From Gnetum montanum (lineage: Eukaryota > Streptophyta > Gnetopsida > Gnetales > Gnetaceae), in NCBI GenBank assembly GCA_015680685.1, contig MNCI01000177.1, positions 139,825-203,824 on the forward strand: 64,000 nucleotides of DNA, in the 5' to 3' direction. Under the pieces are notes generated by a model. The model had not been told where the DNA came from and searched no databases. It worked only from the letters and a program-made list of their open reading frames with translations. Below, in pieces: positions 1 to 10,859 of the stretch (position 1 is the first letter of the stretch; each line of letters starts with the position of its first letter). The position numbers were made by a program, and so were the translations under genes.

Positions 1-1350
1 GGTCCATATCTATGGAAAGGAGAAAGAGACAGATCTCAATAAGGTGATTTTGCAACAAACCTTGTCAATACAAAATGCTATCAATGAATTAGAATCAAAG
101 TTTGATAGGATGTCAAAATAGATAAATGAGAAAGTTACAACTTTCGTAGAAACTGTAGAGAAGAAGGTAACAAAAAATGAACCAAGTGATCACAACAAAT
201 GGAGGAAGAATAACCAAGAAATGGCTAGGAACACTTATTGGCAAACAGGGAACATGGTTGAAGAAAGCAAGGCTATAGACTCAACCACAGATAAAGATGA
301 AGGATGCGACATCTACATATATGACCACCCAAAGGGTCATTGCCTAGTCATGTCACATCTACATGAGTATTAGGATTTTGCATTAAATCCCAAATCCATA
401 TAAAAGCACATGCCTAGGAAATTTCCTTTTCCACAAGGTAATTATAGAGAATCCCATAATCAATCATACTATCCTAAGGGGACTTATTACTAGCCTCAAC
501 ATTGTCATTAACTACAGTGGTAACACCCATAGTCATGGTGGAGGCCATCACCAAACTAGCCCTACCCTTATATAACCAACTAAAACCATATGGATATTAT
601 GTTCAACACCTTGTTTCTCCAACTAGTTCTACATCCTCTACTTTAAATCACTACTATCACTCTCTTGAGTAACATCAACCCATGACATCTCTTGAAGGAT
701 CGCCCCCTCACACTTCTTACTCTCCATTCTATCCTTGATATTCTCATATACCACCCATCATATGCCATCCTCAACAACATAGAAAGATTTAACATCACAC
801 CATCAATAAACGAATGCCACTTGTTATGAATGTGCATAGACAGGTTGATACTAGTAGGTTTCCACAACAAACTCAGAAACATCCTTTCTTTAGGATAGCT
901 CTTAGGAAGAAGTGCAACACTCATGGACCTACCACAACATCCAACCCAACACAATGCCAATCTAGTGCAATGCCTTCCCTTTTATAACCAATGTCATCTG
1001 TGTCTATGCAAGGGTCACCATCCATTATTACTCAAACACCCAACAAAAGTAATGAATCTAGTAGTGTGGAGAGACAAAGAAATCCATGCATACCTAATGG
1101 GGATTAAGGGTGCAATCATGGGTCGGACATCTGCAACATTAACACAACTCATACTCTGACCCACCTTACATTAGACAGTTAAGTGTGTGAACAAAAATTT
1201 ATCTATGCAACTTCCATTGAACCAAGAGACATCCAATGCCTTGAAAATGAAAGGTTAATACTCTTTTATACATGCATGCAGCTTGCCTATCCACTTATTA
1301 ATTCTTGCCATGGTCAAATGCTTAGTCATGGGGGAAACACCCCATTTTAA
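1..1350 (+). pseudogene. Ty3/gypsy gag remnant (element A)
   Basis: Plus-strand translation in shifting frames matches the C-terminal half of the gag of elements B, D and E. The zinc-knuckle-like segment near 307-345 reads CDIYIYDHPKGHC, with the second Cys replaced by Tyr. A Pro/Gln/Tyr-rich tail follows. The end near 1310-1350 (CHGQMLSHGG) corresponds to the last residues of the B and E frames, so protease, RT, RNase H and integrase are absent, as in B. Many stops and frameshifts make it non-functional. The 5' LTR and the start of gag lie outside the window. Confidence 0.8.
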
Positions 1351-2090
1351 CCTTTAGAATTAATAGGTGTTTTTAATCTTTTTTTTACAATTTTTTTTAT
1401 CATTTTCTTATTTATTGATACAATTTTTCCTATCATTTTTAACTTTCTCCATTTTTTGTTTCCATTTCCTTCGTTAGTAATCTTGCTTGTGAATAAAATG
1501 ATTATGTGGCCCATTGAGGTGAGGTTTTCTCTATGTTGTCAAGACATGAGGAACTAATTATTTAGATAGTGAGATCATGTCATCCATCCACTCATTCCAT
1601 TAATAAGAGGTTCTTGTCCTTGTTATAATGATATTCTTTTCCATCATCAAAAACTAAGAATAAACTTGTAATCATGGTGCCTATAGAGAAAAGTGAATAA
1701 CCAAGGGGGAATGAGAAGCGTGTGACATCAAGGGAATTTGTGGATTCTCTATGACCACTTCTGTATGTTCTATCATGTTTCTTCGATTGTAATTATATCC
1801 TTGTAGATCTAACAAAAAATGGGAGTAAGAGTAAACTAAAAAGGCACGGAATAAAATTCTAAGGGTTCCATTGGAAAGACATGTTACCCATGCTTGAAGG
1901 TTGGTAGCTTCTCAGAATTCATAAAAAAAAAATATGCCATGAATAAACTCCTCCCTTGGATAAAAGGCCAAGTGTTGTTACTCCTTACAACTATGGTAGT
2001 CTTATGATTGTTGAACGAAGTGGTGAAATAATGTGATGTCACTGAATGTGGTTTAGACTTGGGTTGAATCTTGAAAAGCATGGCTAATGA
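1351..2090 (+). mobile_element. Element A 3' non-coding region, first part
   Basis: It begins with a T-rich tract (about 1366-1470). It then matches the 3' non-coding parts of B, D and E, for example the shared GTGTGACTTCAAGGG-like block near 1720 and the block near 1880 that also occurs at 40865 in D. Similarity stops near 2090 and seems to resume near 5420, which suggests later insertions between these points. The 65-aa minus-strand frame here has no support. Confidence 0.65.
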
Positions 2091-2865
2091 TTAATTAAGC
2101 ATTAATAACTATTGGCACATCTTGGCCATTGCATGGAACAAGAATTTGTAGATCGAAGCAATCAAGGGTCTGCATATTTATGTAGTAGCAGGTTTGGTCT
2201 CTATGCTGGGTTGTTGCAGATTTTTGTGGATTTGATTTATGGAATGCTGGAATTTGTCTTTGGGTTGTGTGTTATCTGAGAGTCATCATCACAAGGAGGA
2301 GAAACCATGGTGACCATGCATAGCTGGAGAAATGATAATTTTAGAGAAATCAAATTTGTTAGTGAAACCTTTGAGATCCACAAAACTTCAAACACTTAGC
2401 TTGTTGAAGGAAGCCCTTGAAAAGTCATAATTTAAGATATTCTATCCAAACATAGAATATCTTCCAAACAATTTATGGTTAGAGTGGAAGATATTCTATC
2501 CAAACATACAGAATGTGGGCAGTTTGAGTTCAGCAACCATGGACAGCTCTACTTTACTGACAACAATGGCAACCTAGCTTGGTCCACCCTCATTTCTTGG
2601 CTGCAACATTCAACTATGCTCGGCCAATGCAGAGAATTTCCATAGCAATTCTGGAACCAATCCGACTCAACGCCAATGCCAATGCCATCTAAAAATGTTT
2701 GATAATGATAACTGCAACTATTACTACTGTCGCGAATTTACTTTTTCATCATAGTAGCAACCATGACATGTAACAGGACTTCTAGAAGTAGTCTGCATCC
2801 TGCTTGTCTGTTTTAACTCAGACGGTCCTGTCGGCCTTGCCGAAAAGTCCTAACGCGCCGATCCG
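2091..2865. other. Non-coding segment upstream of the HMGR fragment
   Basis: No supported coding sequence. The last 60 bases or so before 2866 are clearly richer in G+C and CpG than the surroundings, as expected for a transferred 5' untranslated leader of the HMGR gene. The segment also holds the hairpin at 2434-2463. Confidence 0.45.
2434..2508. repeat. Perfect hairpin plus a direct half-copy
   Basis: Positions 2434-2463 form 12-bp perfect arms (AAGATATTCTAT and its complement) around a CCAAAC loop. The left arm plus loop is repeated directly at 2488-2508 without the matching right arm. Role unknown. It could be a transposon terminus or a local slippage product. Confidence 0.7.
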
Positions 2866-3525
2866 ATGATCACGGAACAGAACAAGAAGCAGCAACATTT
2901 GAGGGCATTGGCCCTGCCATTGCCAGTGGGGCTGATGAACAAGGTCTTCTTCGTGCTCTTCTTTTGCGTGTCATATTTCTTGATGAGAAAATGGAGGAAA
3001 AAGATCTACAACTTGTCTCCTCTCCATGTTTTGAGCTTCGGGGAGCTCGTCGCCATTATTCCTCAACTTGCCTCCTTCATCTACCTGCTGGGATTCTTCG
3101 GCATCAACTATGTGTAGAAATTCGTGAGCAAGCCTGAGGACTACGATGAATCTGAGCTAAACGGATACATTTCTTCTACCAAAGGGAGCTCCACATTGCC
3201 TACGTAGCAGCAGAAGCCCCAAATTCCCCAGATTGAGCTTAAGAATGAGGCTCTGGCAGCCAATCTGGATGAAGATATTGTGGTCTCTGTGTGCAATGGG
3301 TCCATCCCAAGTCACAATCTGGAGAAGAGCCTGGGGGACTGCAAGAGGGCCACGTCTGTGAGGCACAAAGCTGTGGAAATGGTGACCTAGAGATCTTTGA
3401 AAGGGCTGCCCATTGAAGGGTTTGATTATGACAATATTCTGGGGCAATGTTGTGAAATGCCAGTGGTATATGTGCAGATTCTTGTGGGAATTGCAGGGCC
3501 TGTGCTGCTTGATGGATTCAGTTGA
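2866..3525 (+). pseudogene. HMG-CoA reductase N-terminal pseudogene fragment
   Basis: About 220 codons match the N-terminal part of plant 3-hydroxy-3-methylglutaryl-CoA reductase, the ER enzyme making mevalonate. In order: a short cytosolic head, a first membrane span (about residues 24-42), a WRKKI loop with LSPLHVL, a second membrane span ending IYLLGFFGI (about 63-82), a variable linker, then the start of the catalytic domain with [32 protein letters not shown] and [11 protein letters not shown]. The frame has three in-frame TAG codons (after GINYV, after SSTLPT and in VT-RSLKG) and stops just after LLDG. The rest of the catalytic domain is missing. The ATG at 2866 is preceded by GC-rich leader-like DNA. 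The piece ends inside what is usually the first exon, so a DNA-level capture or partial retrocopy are both possible. The identification is firm; function is excluded. Confidence 0.9.
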
Positions 3526-3819
3526 GAAATATGTCTATCCAATTGTTGGTATTTGGTTTATCATTAACATGGCTTCAGCATAATTCATTTTGCTAAAATT
3601 TTTTAAGCCCATTATTTTACTTCAACATCCTTTCCTTATCCACTTTAAAAAGGGGTTTTTTTATGCACAAAGGAAAGAGATTTAATGGACTTTTGTATAA
3701 CATCCTCTGTGAAGAAGACATTTGGCTATTATCCCTTTTATTCCTATGGAAGTTGTAACTTCCTATGATAGGTACAACTATGATATTTGTAACTAATTTT
3801 AATTTTGATTACCATGAAG
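3526..3819. other. Non-coding segment between HMGR fragment and LTR-like promoter
   Basis: AT-rich sequence without a supported frame. HMGR similarity is lost right after position 3525. Confidence 0.4.
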
Positions 3820-4700
3820 ACACTTGGAAACTAAAAAGGCCACTTGTCAACTATAGCTTTTTTTCTCCATGGTGACCACTTGGCAACTGAATGAGCCACT
3901 TGGCAACTAAATGGGACACTTGTCAACTGTAGCTTTTTTATCTCTATGGTGGTTATAACAACCCAAAAAAGTTACAAATTCCTAACTTGTTGGGCAAGTA
4001 ATCTCCTAACTTGTTGGCAAGTAATGTCTTCTAACTTGTTGGGCAAGTTATAACTTCCTTGGGAGAGAAGTTAGCTAAGATATTTTGAAAAATGTAACTA
4101 CCTTTTGAACCCTATAAAAAGGCTTCAGGGGTAAGAGGACTACGAGCTCTCACTTGGGGGATCACACACTTGGGAGACATTGGGGAAGACTACTAGCTTT
4201 GACTTGAGGACACTTTGGGTCTCACTTGGGATCATGGAAGATTTTGAAAGAAGACATTGTGAAAGATTTCTTGTAAGATGACTTGCTAAAGAAAATATTT
4301 CAGCCTCTTTTTCATAGTTCTATGAGTTATGTTTTTTATTTTTTTTTAAATTGTTTAGCTAGTGGTTTAGATAGTATCATGTTTGGCAAGTAATTTTGGG
4401 ATTTTTTGATTGCTCTTATTGTTCTTGTTTTACGATAGAAATTTCTATTAAAATTTTTCCATAGAAGTGCTTGTGTTTGAAAGCCTTAAGAGCATTTTAG
4501 TACTGAATTTTATTATTGTGCAATGTATAAGAACCACTATTGATATTGTTGTAAGAGAGCCTCTGCATGTAGTCAAGCCATTGAACAATTCAATAGTCAA
4601 GAGTGTTCAGAGAATATTTGGTATTTTGATAGGACCAGAATAGCTTATTTTATCTTTAAAGTGAATCTCTGTGGTATTTCAATTAGAAATTGTCAAGTCT
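3820..4700 (+). promoter_or_regulatory. LTR-like promoter with tandem inverted-repeat boxes
   Basis: Two copies of a CACTTGTCAACT-type module (about 3838-3873 and 3914-3951) are followed by three copies of TAACTTG-TTGGG-CAAGTTA (3983-4000, about 4005-4023 and 4032-4050). In these the arms are inverted repeats. A TATA box, CCTATAAAAAGG, lies at 4111-4122. This layout is that of an LTR U3/R boundary. The family and exact LTR ends could not be set, so it may be a solo or truncated LTR. Confidence 0.5.
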
Positions 4701-5420
4701 TTTGAAGGTTCTATTGAATGCAATTGTTTACATCCATTATCTAGCCAAAATGGAGTCTCGTACATGGTAGTTTACACAGCAATTTTTTGGTAGCATAGTA
4801 GGATTGTCTTGAAGAAATTGCTTATTTGATCCTTGGAAGTTTGAACAATTCGTATTTATTGAATTTTGGATAGCTTTATTGCAAAGTGTTTACTCGTATC
4901 ATTTTACCTTGTTTAAACATTTGAGGTCTTAACACAAATCTGCTTTCTTTTATATCTATTTCCATTGAATCTTGCTCTATTTCTAGTTTTCTTGTGGAAC
5001 TATCTCTTTCTCTAGGGAAAATTAGAAGTAGATTCGTGGAGTTGTGCTCAAATGTTTTTGGAAAATTTTATTTGTTACAAGTAGGTATTATAAGGACCGC
5101 ATAGACTAGACAATTGAACAAAATAGGAACTCTCAACAACTCACAGTACTTAGCAAAGTTGGCTGAATCTCTTTAAGATAAGTCATTTGTAGTTTACACA
5201 CAACATAATTTTTCATTTTTCGCAATCGCACACCGCAACAACACACACACATACTCACATTAACTACTGAGTCTATTTGGAGGTATCTGGGCCTTGGTGT
5301 TGCTAGAGACCAGCAAGCACCTAAATCCTGTCCGAGGATACTCGTTGGTTCTTGCATCCCAAATGGTCGCCAACAATAACACATAAGGATTCATTTTTCC
5401 TCTGGTAAGATACCTCACAT
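4701..5420. other. No supported gene
   Basis: AT-rich sequence with no recognisable domain on either strand. The two short minus-strand frames between 5133 and 5451 overlap each other in different frames and match nothing I recognise. Confidence 0.4.
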
Positions 5421-5660
5421 TCCAATTCCTCCAATCCTTTCTACAGTCCATCTCATCTCGTTGTCTTTGTGATCCTAACTTGTGGTTTTGTAGAGTTATT
5501 TTTTCAAATTTTTGGTTTTAACATGTGTGTTTTGTTTCATAGGTATGCATTGCATTCAACCCCATTAGTGCCTATAGAAATGTTTAAATGTGGTTATGCA
5601 AGGGCATTATGGGCTAGAGTCTACTTTGGGAAGGATCCACTTGTGTAACTATTGTAACTT
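5421..5660 (+). mobile_element. Element A 3' non-coding region, resumed
   Basis: It aligns with B 14340-14580, D 41150-41350 and E 49630-49860. The clearest shared landmark is the block around TTTGGG(G)AGGAYCCACT near 5630-5645. It shows that A continues here after a foreign segment of about 3.3 kb. Confidence 0.55.
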
Positions 5661-5944
5661 GTACTTGTTTGACACAACCACATCATTTTTAACCTTGCAC
5701 ATGCATAAATGTGAAATTTAATGCTTTTCCTTATCATATAGTTGATCCATTTCATACCATAGGTCTAATACCCATTTTCTTGCATCTTCTAAAGGTTTTA
5801 ATGTTGATGACTCCATCTTCTAACACTTACAGTGCCTAAATATGATTTCCTACTTACCCCAAAACTATGGACTTAACTTGAAACCTTCCTACCAATCATA
5901 GAGCTTTATTTTCCATGCTGATTATCCTCATTAAATGCAAATTC
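5661..5944. other. No supported gene
   Basis: AT-rich spacer between the element A landmark and the promoter-like block at 5951. No recognisable motif. Confidence 0.35.
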
Positions 5945-6568
5945 AAACACCCCAATATTGACTACTCAATATTGGGTCAGACTTGACATCAGAGACCCAA
6001 TATTAGCTCCACAAAACCTATATATATGACCCCCACAATGCTCCAAAATCCGTTCTCATCATTTGTAGCTAGGGGAGCTTTTTAAATTTTTTCTTACAAC
6101 TTAGAGATTTGCGCAATCAACTTCCACTGACGATGTTTTGCTTCAAACTACTCTAATTTTCGTATCGTTTGAACCTATTTGAACCCAGAGTGTTTAATTT
6201 AGTCGTGGGAGTGTGCTTGCATGGAAAACTTGCATTGATTTTTCAAAATTTGATATCACCAAGAAGGTATTACAAAGGGTAAGAATGTTAAAAACTTAAG
6301 TGTTTTAATGAAAAATAAATCATAAGAATGCTAGAAACTTTAATTTTTTCATCCAATGGACCATAACCATCATAATATGCAATACATAAGGAAAAATGAA
6401 CCAGGTGCAAGGGTCATAAAAGTAGATAAATACTTTTTGGACATTTTTCTAACTCTGCAATCATATGACCTAAAGAACTTAATGAAACTAAGATCATGAA
6501 TTAGGTATAAACTTATTAATGAGAAATAACAACACCTTAGTAATATTTGATCCTTGATTGATTACAGA
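5945..6568 (+). promoter_or_regulatory. Promoter-like block and leader of an unidentified transposon gene
   Basis: CCCAATATTG and CAATATTGGG form a perfect 10-bp inverted repeat around ACTACT (5951-5976). A further half-site lies at 5997 and a TATA-type run, CCTATATATATG, at 6018-6029. A leader of about 540 bases follows. It ends TGATTACAG just before the ATG at 6569, which also looks like a splice acceptor. Inferred from layout only. Confidence 0.45.
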
Positions 6569-9230
6569 TGGTCCCAAAGAGAGAAGGACAAGAGGGACCT
6601 TCACAAGGAGGAGCCAAATGCCCAAGAAGTGCTAGAGGCTAATAAGGAGAGCAAGCTAAGCATGAGGAATAGAAAGCTCGATCATTCAACATCCATCAAG
6701 AGGCTCTTGTTACTAGGTAGTTGGTCCAAGTAGAGGCATTTTGGGAAAAATGCCTTGAAGTTATTTAGGAGAAATCCATGTTGATTGTAGTCATCATGGA
6801 AATGAACTTTGGTCCATTTATGGCATTTTCTCTAGAGGCAGTTCAAACGCAACTCTAGGCATCTACCATTATGGTAGATTCTTTTAGAAAGTGGTGAATG
6901 ATACCTCGGTGAAACATACCAATTTTTTCACAACAAGGAAGGCACCGCAATTAACATTGGTGGAGCCACTGTTTCTGTCTCATTCAAAGTAATTGTAGGA
7001 GCTCTAAATTTATCAAATGTGGAGGCCAAGTTGGCACAATTTCCCACAAGGTCCAATTCCAACACCAGAAATTTGTGGCTAAAGTAGGGATACAACAAAG
7101 ATAACAAGACATATAATGAGTTAACTTTGGAAGAAAGGACCTATTTCAAAATAGGCACATATCACCTCTTTCCAACCTAGGGGTTCAACTAAATCTCAAC
7201 ATATGCAGCCATGAGGAGTGCAATACTAATGGTCAAATACATTACCAACCTCACCCAATTATACTGCATGGAAATTTAGAGGTTGTTCGAAGAAAAGAAG
7301 GGAAGGAAGCAAATACTTCCATTCCCTTGCCTAATCAAGAAGCTATGTAAGCGGGTTGGGATGCTAGGATACACTAATGATGTTCCTATGAAGGGCTTAA
7401 AATGTTTCCTTTGCTGAATTACTCAAACCTATAGCACCAAGGAAAGAGCTTGGTGAGAAATAAGAATCAAAGAAGGAAGTAAAACCAAAAAAAGAAACAG
7501 AACAAGAGCCAAACCAATAGCAAAAGACACAAGTCTTACCACTACTACCATAAGATTACAGGCCTACAATGATCCATTTGTAGAAAATAGCTAAAACACT
7601 TAGTTGGGGGAGTAGAGATGAATTGAACCTTTTTAGAGTTATTAATGACACTGTGAAGCAAACTATTTCTACTAATCCAACAAGGGTTAAGATTTTTCTA
7701 CAATGAGGAGGAGAATCCCAATGGTCGCAATAAATCTCTGGTAATGCCACATCTTTCCAAGTGATGTTTAAAATAGGTGAAGGTGCCACAGTAATGGTCA
7801 TGTAGCATGAGGATGTGGTAGGCATAGTAGAGGTTATAAGAGATCACATTAAAGAATGTTTTAATGTGCCTATTATTCCCCTAGTGGATTTGACTGGGAC
7901 CAAAGATGCACAAATGCTTGCTAGAACTTTAATGATTCCTATAGCCCATGAGGAGGTACTAGATAGATTGCTACAGATGGGACAAGTAATGATTACCCTA
8001 TTTGATATCCTCAGTGATGTCACTATAATGCAATTGGACCTCATCACCACCAAAGGGAAGTTGGTCACGATTGAGATTAGGGTGAAACATGTAGAAGCAG
8101 AAGTGCATCGCTTGCAATAAGAGTTGACTGCCCTAAGAGCTAAAAGATGCAAGCCTACTCGATTTGTTGCACCTAACCATATCAACTAATTCTAAATAGA
8201 GTAGCTAAAAAAACTGATTAAGGAGAACAAAGATACTAATAAAAATAAGGAGAAGGTGGTCTAGAATCCCTCAACTACTGATGCTTAGGCATATGCCCAT
8301 AAGAAGGCATTGACCACCACATAAGAAGAAAATAAATAACTTGTTGTAGATAACACAAGGTTGACCACTATAGAAAAATAGAAGAACATCCTAGAGGAAA
8401 GTGTTGACTAGTTAAGAAAACAACTAGTAAGGGTCAACCATGACATAAAGAGGTTGGGTAGAAAGAATTGAACCCTCTCGATGGGGGAGATCTTTGTCAT
8501 TTGTCAAAAGTTTGTAATCGAATAAGAACATAGCAAAATGAGGCAAAAAAAATAAGAGAAGCTGAAAGAGCACTTTCAGGACTAGATTGGCATGTATAGG
8601 TAGATTAATAAAAAGGAAATCCATATGGCAAAAGCTCATATCATATCCATGTCAGCATAAAATCTTGATTGGCATCCCATCCTGGATAGTTATGCACTAG
8701 CCCACCAAGTAGAAGTGAAGAATAAAAACATGTAGATTAAAGAATTAAAGGAATACATGGCCTTGGCTAACCTTTGATATGCCAACCTTGCCATGTTGGT
8801 AGTAGGTTAGACTAGAAATGAATTAGAGTACCAAGTAGCATTCACCTATGCATTATATAAAAAGAGTTTGCATATAGAAAAGATACTTTACAGAAACTTC
8901 ATGTAGCAAACCTAGAATTGAAGGTGATTAAGGCCTAATATCATGGATAGAAGGATGCAACCTCAAACCTAGCTAGAACATTAATATATCACCATGAACT
9001 AAAGGAATAGGCTAGGGCCTTTGTGGAGGAACAACGATAGTTTGTGACCTGGTACGTAAAAGCAAACAAAAAGCTTCTATAGTTGTCATGCCTATGGGAT
9101 GTATAGGCTCTATCATACATTGGTTTAGTAGCATGGATGGTACATGACCCATGAATGGAGGAAGAAAAGTTGCAAGCACTCTTAAACCACTACAAATTTT
9201 AGAAGCCTAGTGACCAATGGAAGAGCCACC
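6569..9230 (+). pseudogene. Unidentified decayed coding region, coiled-coil rich
   Basis: About 2.6 kb with protein-like stretches in changing frames. Near 6935-7250 the text reads GTAINIGGATVSVSF, then NVEAKLAQFP, RTYFKIGTYHLFP and TYAAMRSAILMVKYITNL. A clear open stretch follows at 7815-8120, with LPLVDLTGTKDAQML-like and heptad-rich parts (LDLITTKGKLVTIEIRVKHVEAEVHRLQ region). Coiled-coil-like Lys/Glu-rich text continues to about 8980. The start chosen is the ATG at 6569 after the acceptor-like TTACAG. The general pattern, a conserved head followed by long coiled coil, recalls proteins carried by plant transposons, but I could not identify the family. Many stops make it non-functional. The minus-strand frame at 7844-8185 is its shadow. 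Confidence 0.45.
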
Positions 9231-9437
9231 ACCTCCATGAACTACATGAGCTTCCCCAATTTTGTGTCTTATAATGTTGTGTCCAAATTTTTGTAAAACA
9301 CCATTACGGAATATAAAAGTCAATTTATGTATTTCATCAAGTCAGTCAATAATCCCATACCTTTTCAATATTTTGTAAATAACATGTTTATCATTTTGTT
9401 TAACCCAAGGATGAATTTTCATTCAGTTGTGAAGGTA
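9231..9437 (+). mobile_element. Element A internal 3' end and polypurine tract
   Basis: It matches the last internal bases of B, D and E, including a CAATAATCCCATACCTTTT-type block at 9347-9365 and a final ATTCAGTTGTGAAGGTA that ends against the LTR start TGATGAG at 9438. Confidence 0.6.
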
Positions 9438-9787
9438 TGATGAGTCATGTTTTGTAGGGTGACAATATTGAATATCTAATATCAGGGTTGTGATGTCGAG
9501 TATCCAATATCAAGGTAGAACCTTTGATGTTGGGCATCCAATATCACCCCTTTCACGCTAACCTTAAATACCACACTTGGGTGCATGGTTAGGATAGAGG
9601 TTGTTGATAGATTTTAGATATCTTTTTCATATATTTTTTATTTTTAATTCTATTGTTTCCTAGTGCATGCCTGTAGTGTGATTTGAAAAGATTGTATAGC
9701 ATCCTTATTTGAGTGTAACATACTTGGACATGTTACATGACCGATAATAAAAATTGAGATCACTTTCATCATTGCAGCATCCACTTA
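9438..9787 (+). repeat. Element A 3' LTR, left part (interrupted by B)
   Basis: It starts TGATGAGTCATGTTTT directly after the polypurine tract. U3 carries direct repeats of a TATCCAATATC-like box (about 9466-9545). The LTR stops at ACTTA (9783-9787), which is the target duplication of the nested element B, and resumes at 16191. Confidence 0.85.
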
Positions 9788-10676
9788 TGATGATTCATGT
9801 TTTGCCTAGCCTTGACGTTAGAGCCTTGTATTAGTGCCCTGACATTAGGTACTTGATGTCATGTACACGATGTCAGAGCTAGGATGCGACGTTAGATACC
9901 CAACATCATGGGATGTACTTTGGTCTATAAATATAGGGCTTAGGCTAATGATTTCCATATAGTTTTTTAGTCAAAGTAGTAGAGCACTTATAGTTTTTTT
10001 TCTCTAGAGTTAGAATATTCCTTGTGCATGCCCACAGAGTGTTGTTTGTAATCGTATGACACCTTTGTTCAAGTATGACATACTTGGACATGTTACATGA
10101 TTAGCAATAAAGATCAAGATTACTTCCATCATTGTGGCATCCACTTAGATTTATATTATTTCTTTAATTATTTAATGCTTTCTTTAGTTAAACATTTTCA
10201 TTTATTATTATTTACTATTTTTTTCATTAAACAGAATGTGTACACCTTAATCATGAGCGTTTAAGTATAGATACTTGGTCACCAAAGGTGTATCATTTAG
10301 CATAACTAGTGATGTAAATTTGGTAAACCCAGAAGTAGCCTCACGAAGTCCAAGATATGTATAGATGATTAAGAGTGGATACCATTGCCTTACGCTAATT
10401 TAGACTTTATTTCCATTATTCATTAGTTAATTAATTTATCTCTTTTTGTTCTTAGGAGTAGCATAGCATAGAATTAGGAACCACATCATATACCTCACTT
10501 TGGACTAAATCATACATGACAAAGATACCACTAGTCCAAGTAGGAAGACAACAAAATATGACCAAATTATAATGATCTAGATGCCACAACTAGTCCCATC
10601 CATGAAATTCAACTGGATTATGCATGAACATTTGTGATTCATACGGTTAAGTGTTAGGGTACCTCATCACTCATCA
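9788..10676 (+). repeat. Element B 5' LTR
   Basis: 889 bp, ending GGTACCTCATCACTCATCA. U3 includes TGACGT at 9839 and GATGTC boxes at 9855-9874 and nearby. The TATA box is TCTATAAATATAGGGC near 9932. The U5 part shares the TACTTGGT...TTTGGTAAACC motifs with the other LTRs of this group. Confidence 0.9.
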
Positions 10677-10677
10677 T

Positions 10678-10695
10678 TAGCATTGTTGTTGGGGA
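10678..10695 (+). other. Degraded primer binding site, element B
   Basis: TAGCATTGTTGTTGGGGA follows the 5' LTR after one base. Compared with the tRNA-Asp-type site of element E (TGGCGCCGTTGCCGGGGA) it has six changes, all C-to-T or G-to-A. Confidence 0.8.
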
Positions 10696-10763
10696 TGATG
10701 CTAGTTATCTAGATTAGTTATATCATACAAGATCACTGTAAAGGAATTAACAATATATCTTTT

Positions 10764-10859
10764 AGAAACTATTAAATTACACACACCAAGAACAATGTCT
10801 CTCTCACATGNCAGAAACTATTAAATTACACACACCAAGAACAATGTCTCTCTCACATG
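10764..10859. other. 47-bp duplication flanking a single N (assembly artefact)
   Basis: The same 47 bases, from AGAAACTATTAAATTACACA to CTCTCTCACATG, occur at 10764-10810 and 10813-10859 on either side of an N at 10811. This is what unmerged overlapping contig ends look like. The frame starting at 10808 crosses the N and its first residues are not real. Confidence 0.85.

Noticed and set aside
5133-5451. Two overlapping minus-strand frames
   Set aside because: They are in different frames, lack domain signals and lie in AT-rich DNA without conservation in related copies.
7844-8185. 113-codon minus-strand frame
   Set aside because: The plus strand over the same bases gives a heptad-rich protein in line with its surroundings. 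The minus frame is a shadow.
6569-9230. Envelope-like gene of an Athila-type element
   Set aside because: It lies near an LTR as an env-like frame would, but I see no signal peptide, membrane span or splice layout typical of one. The text is coiled-coil rich.
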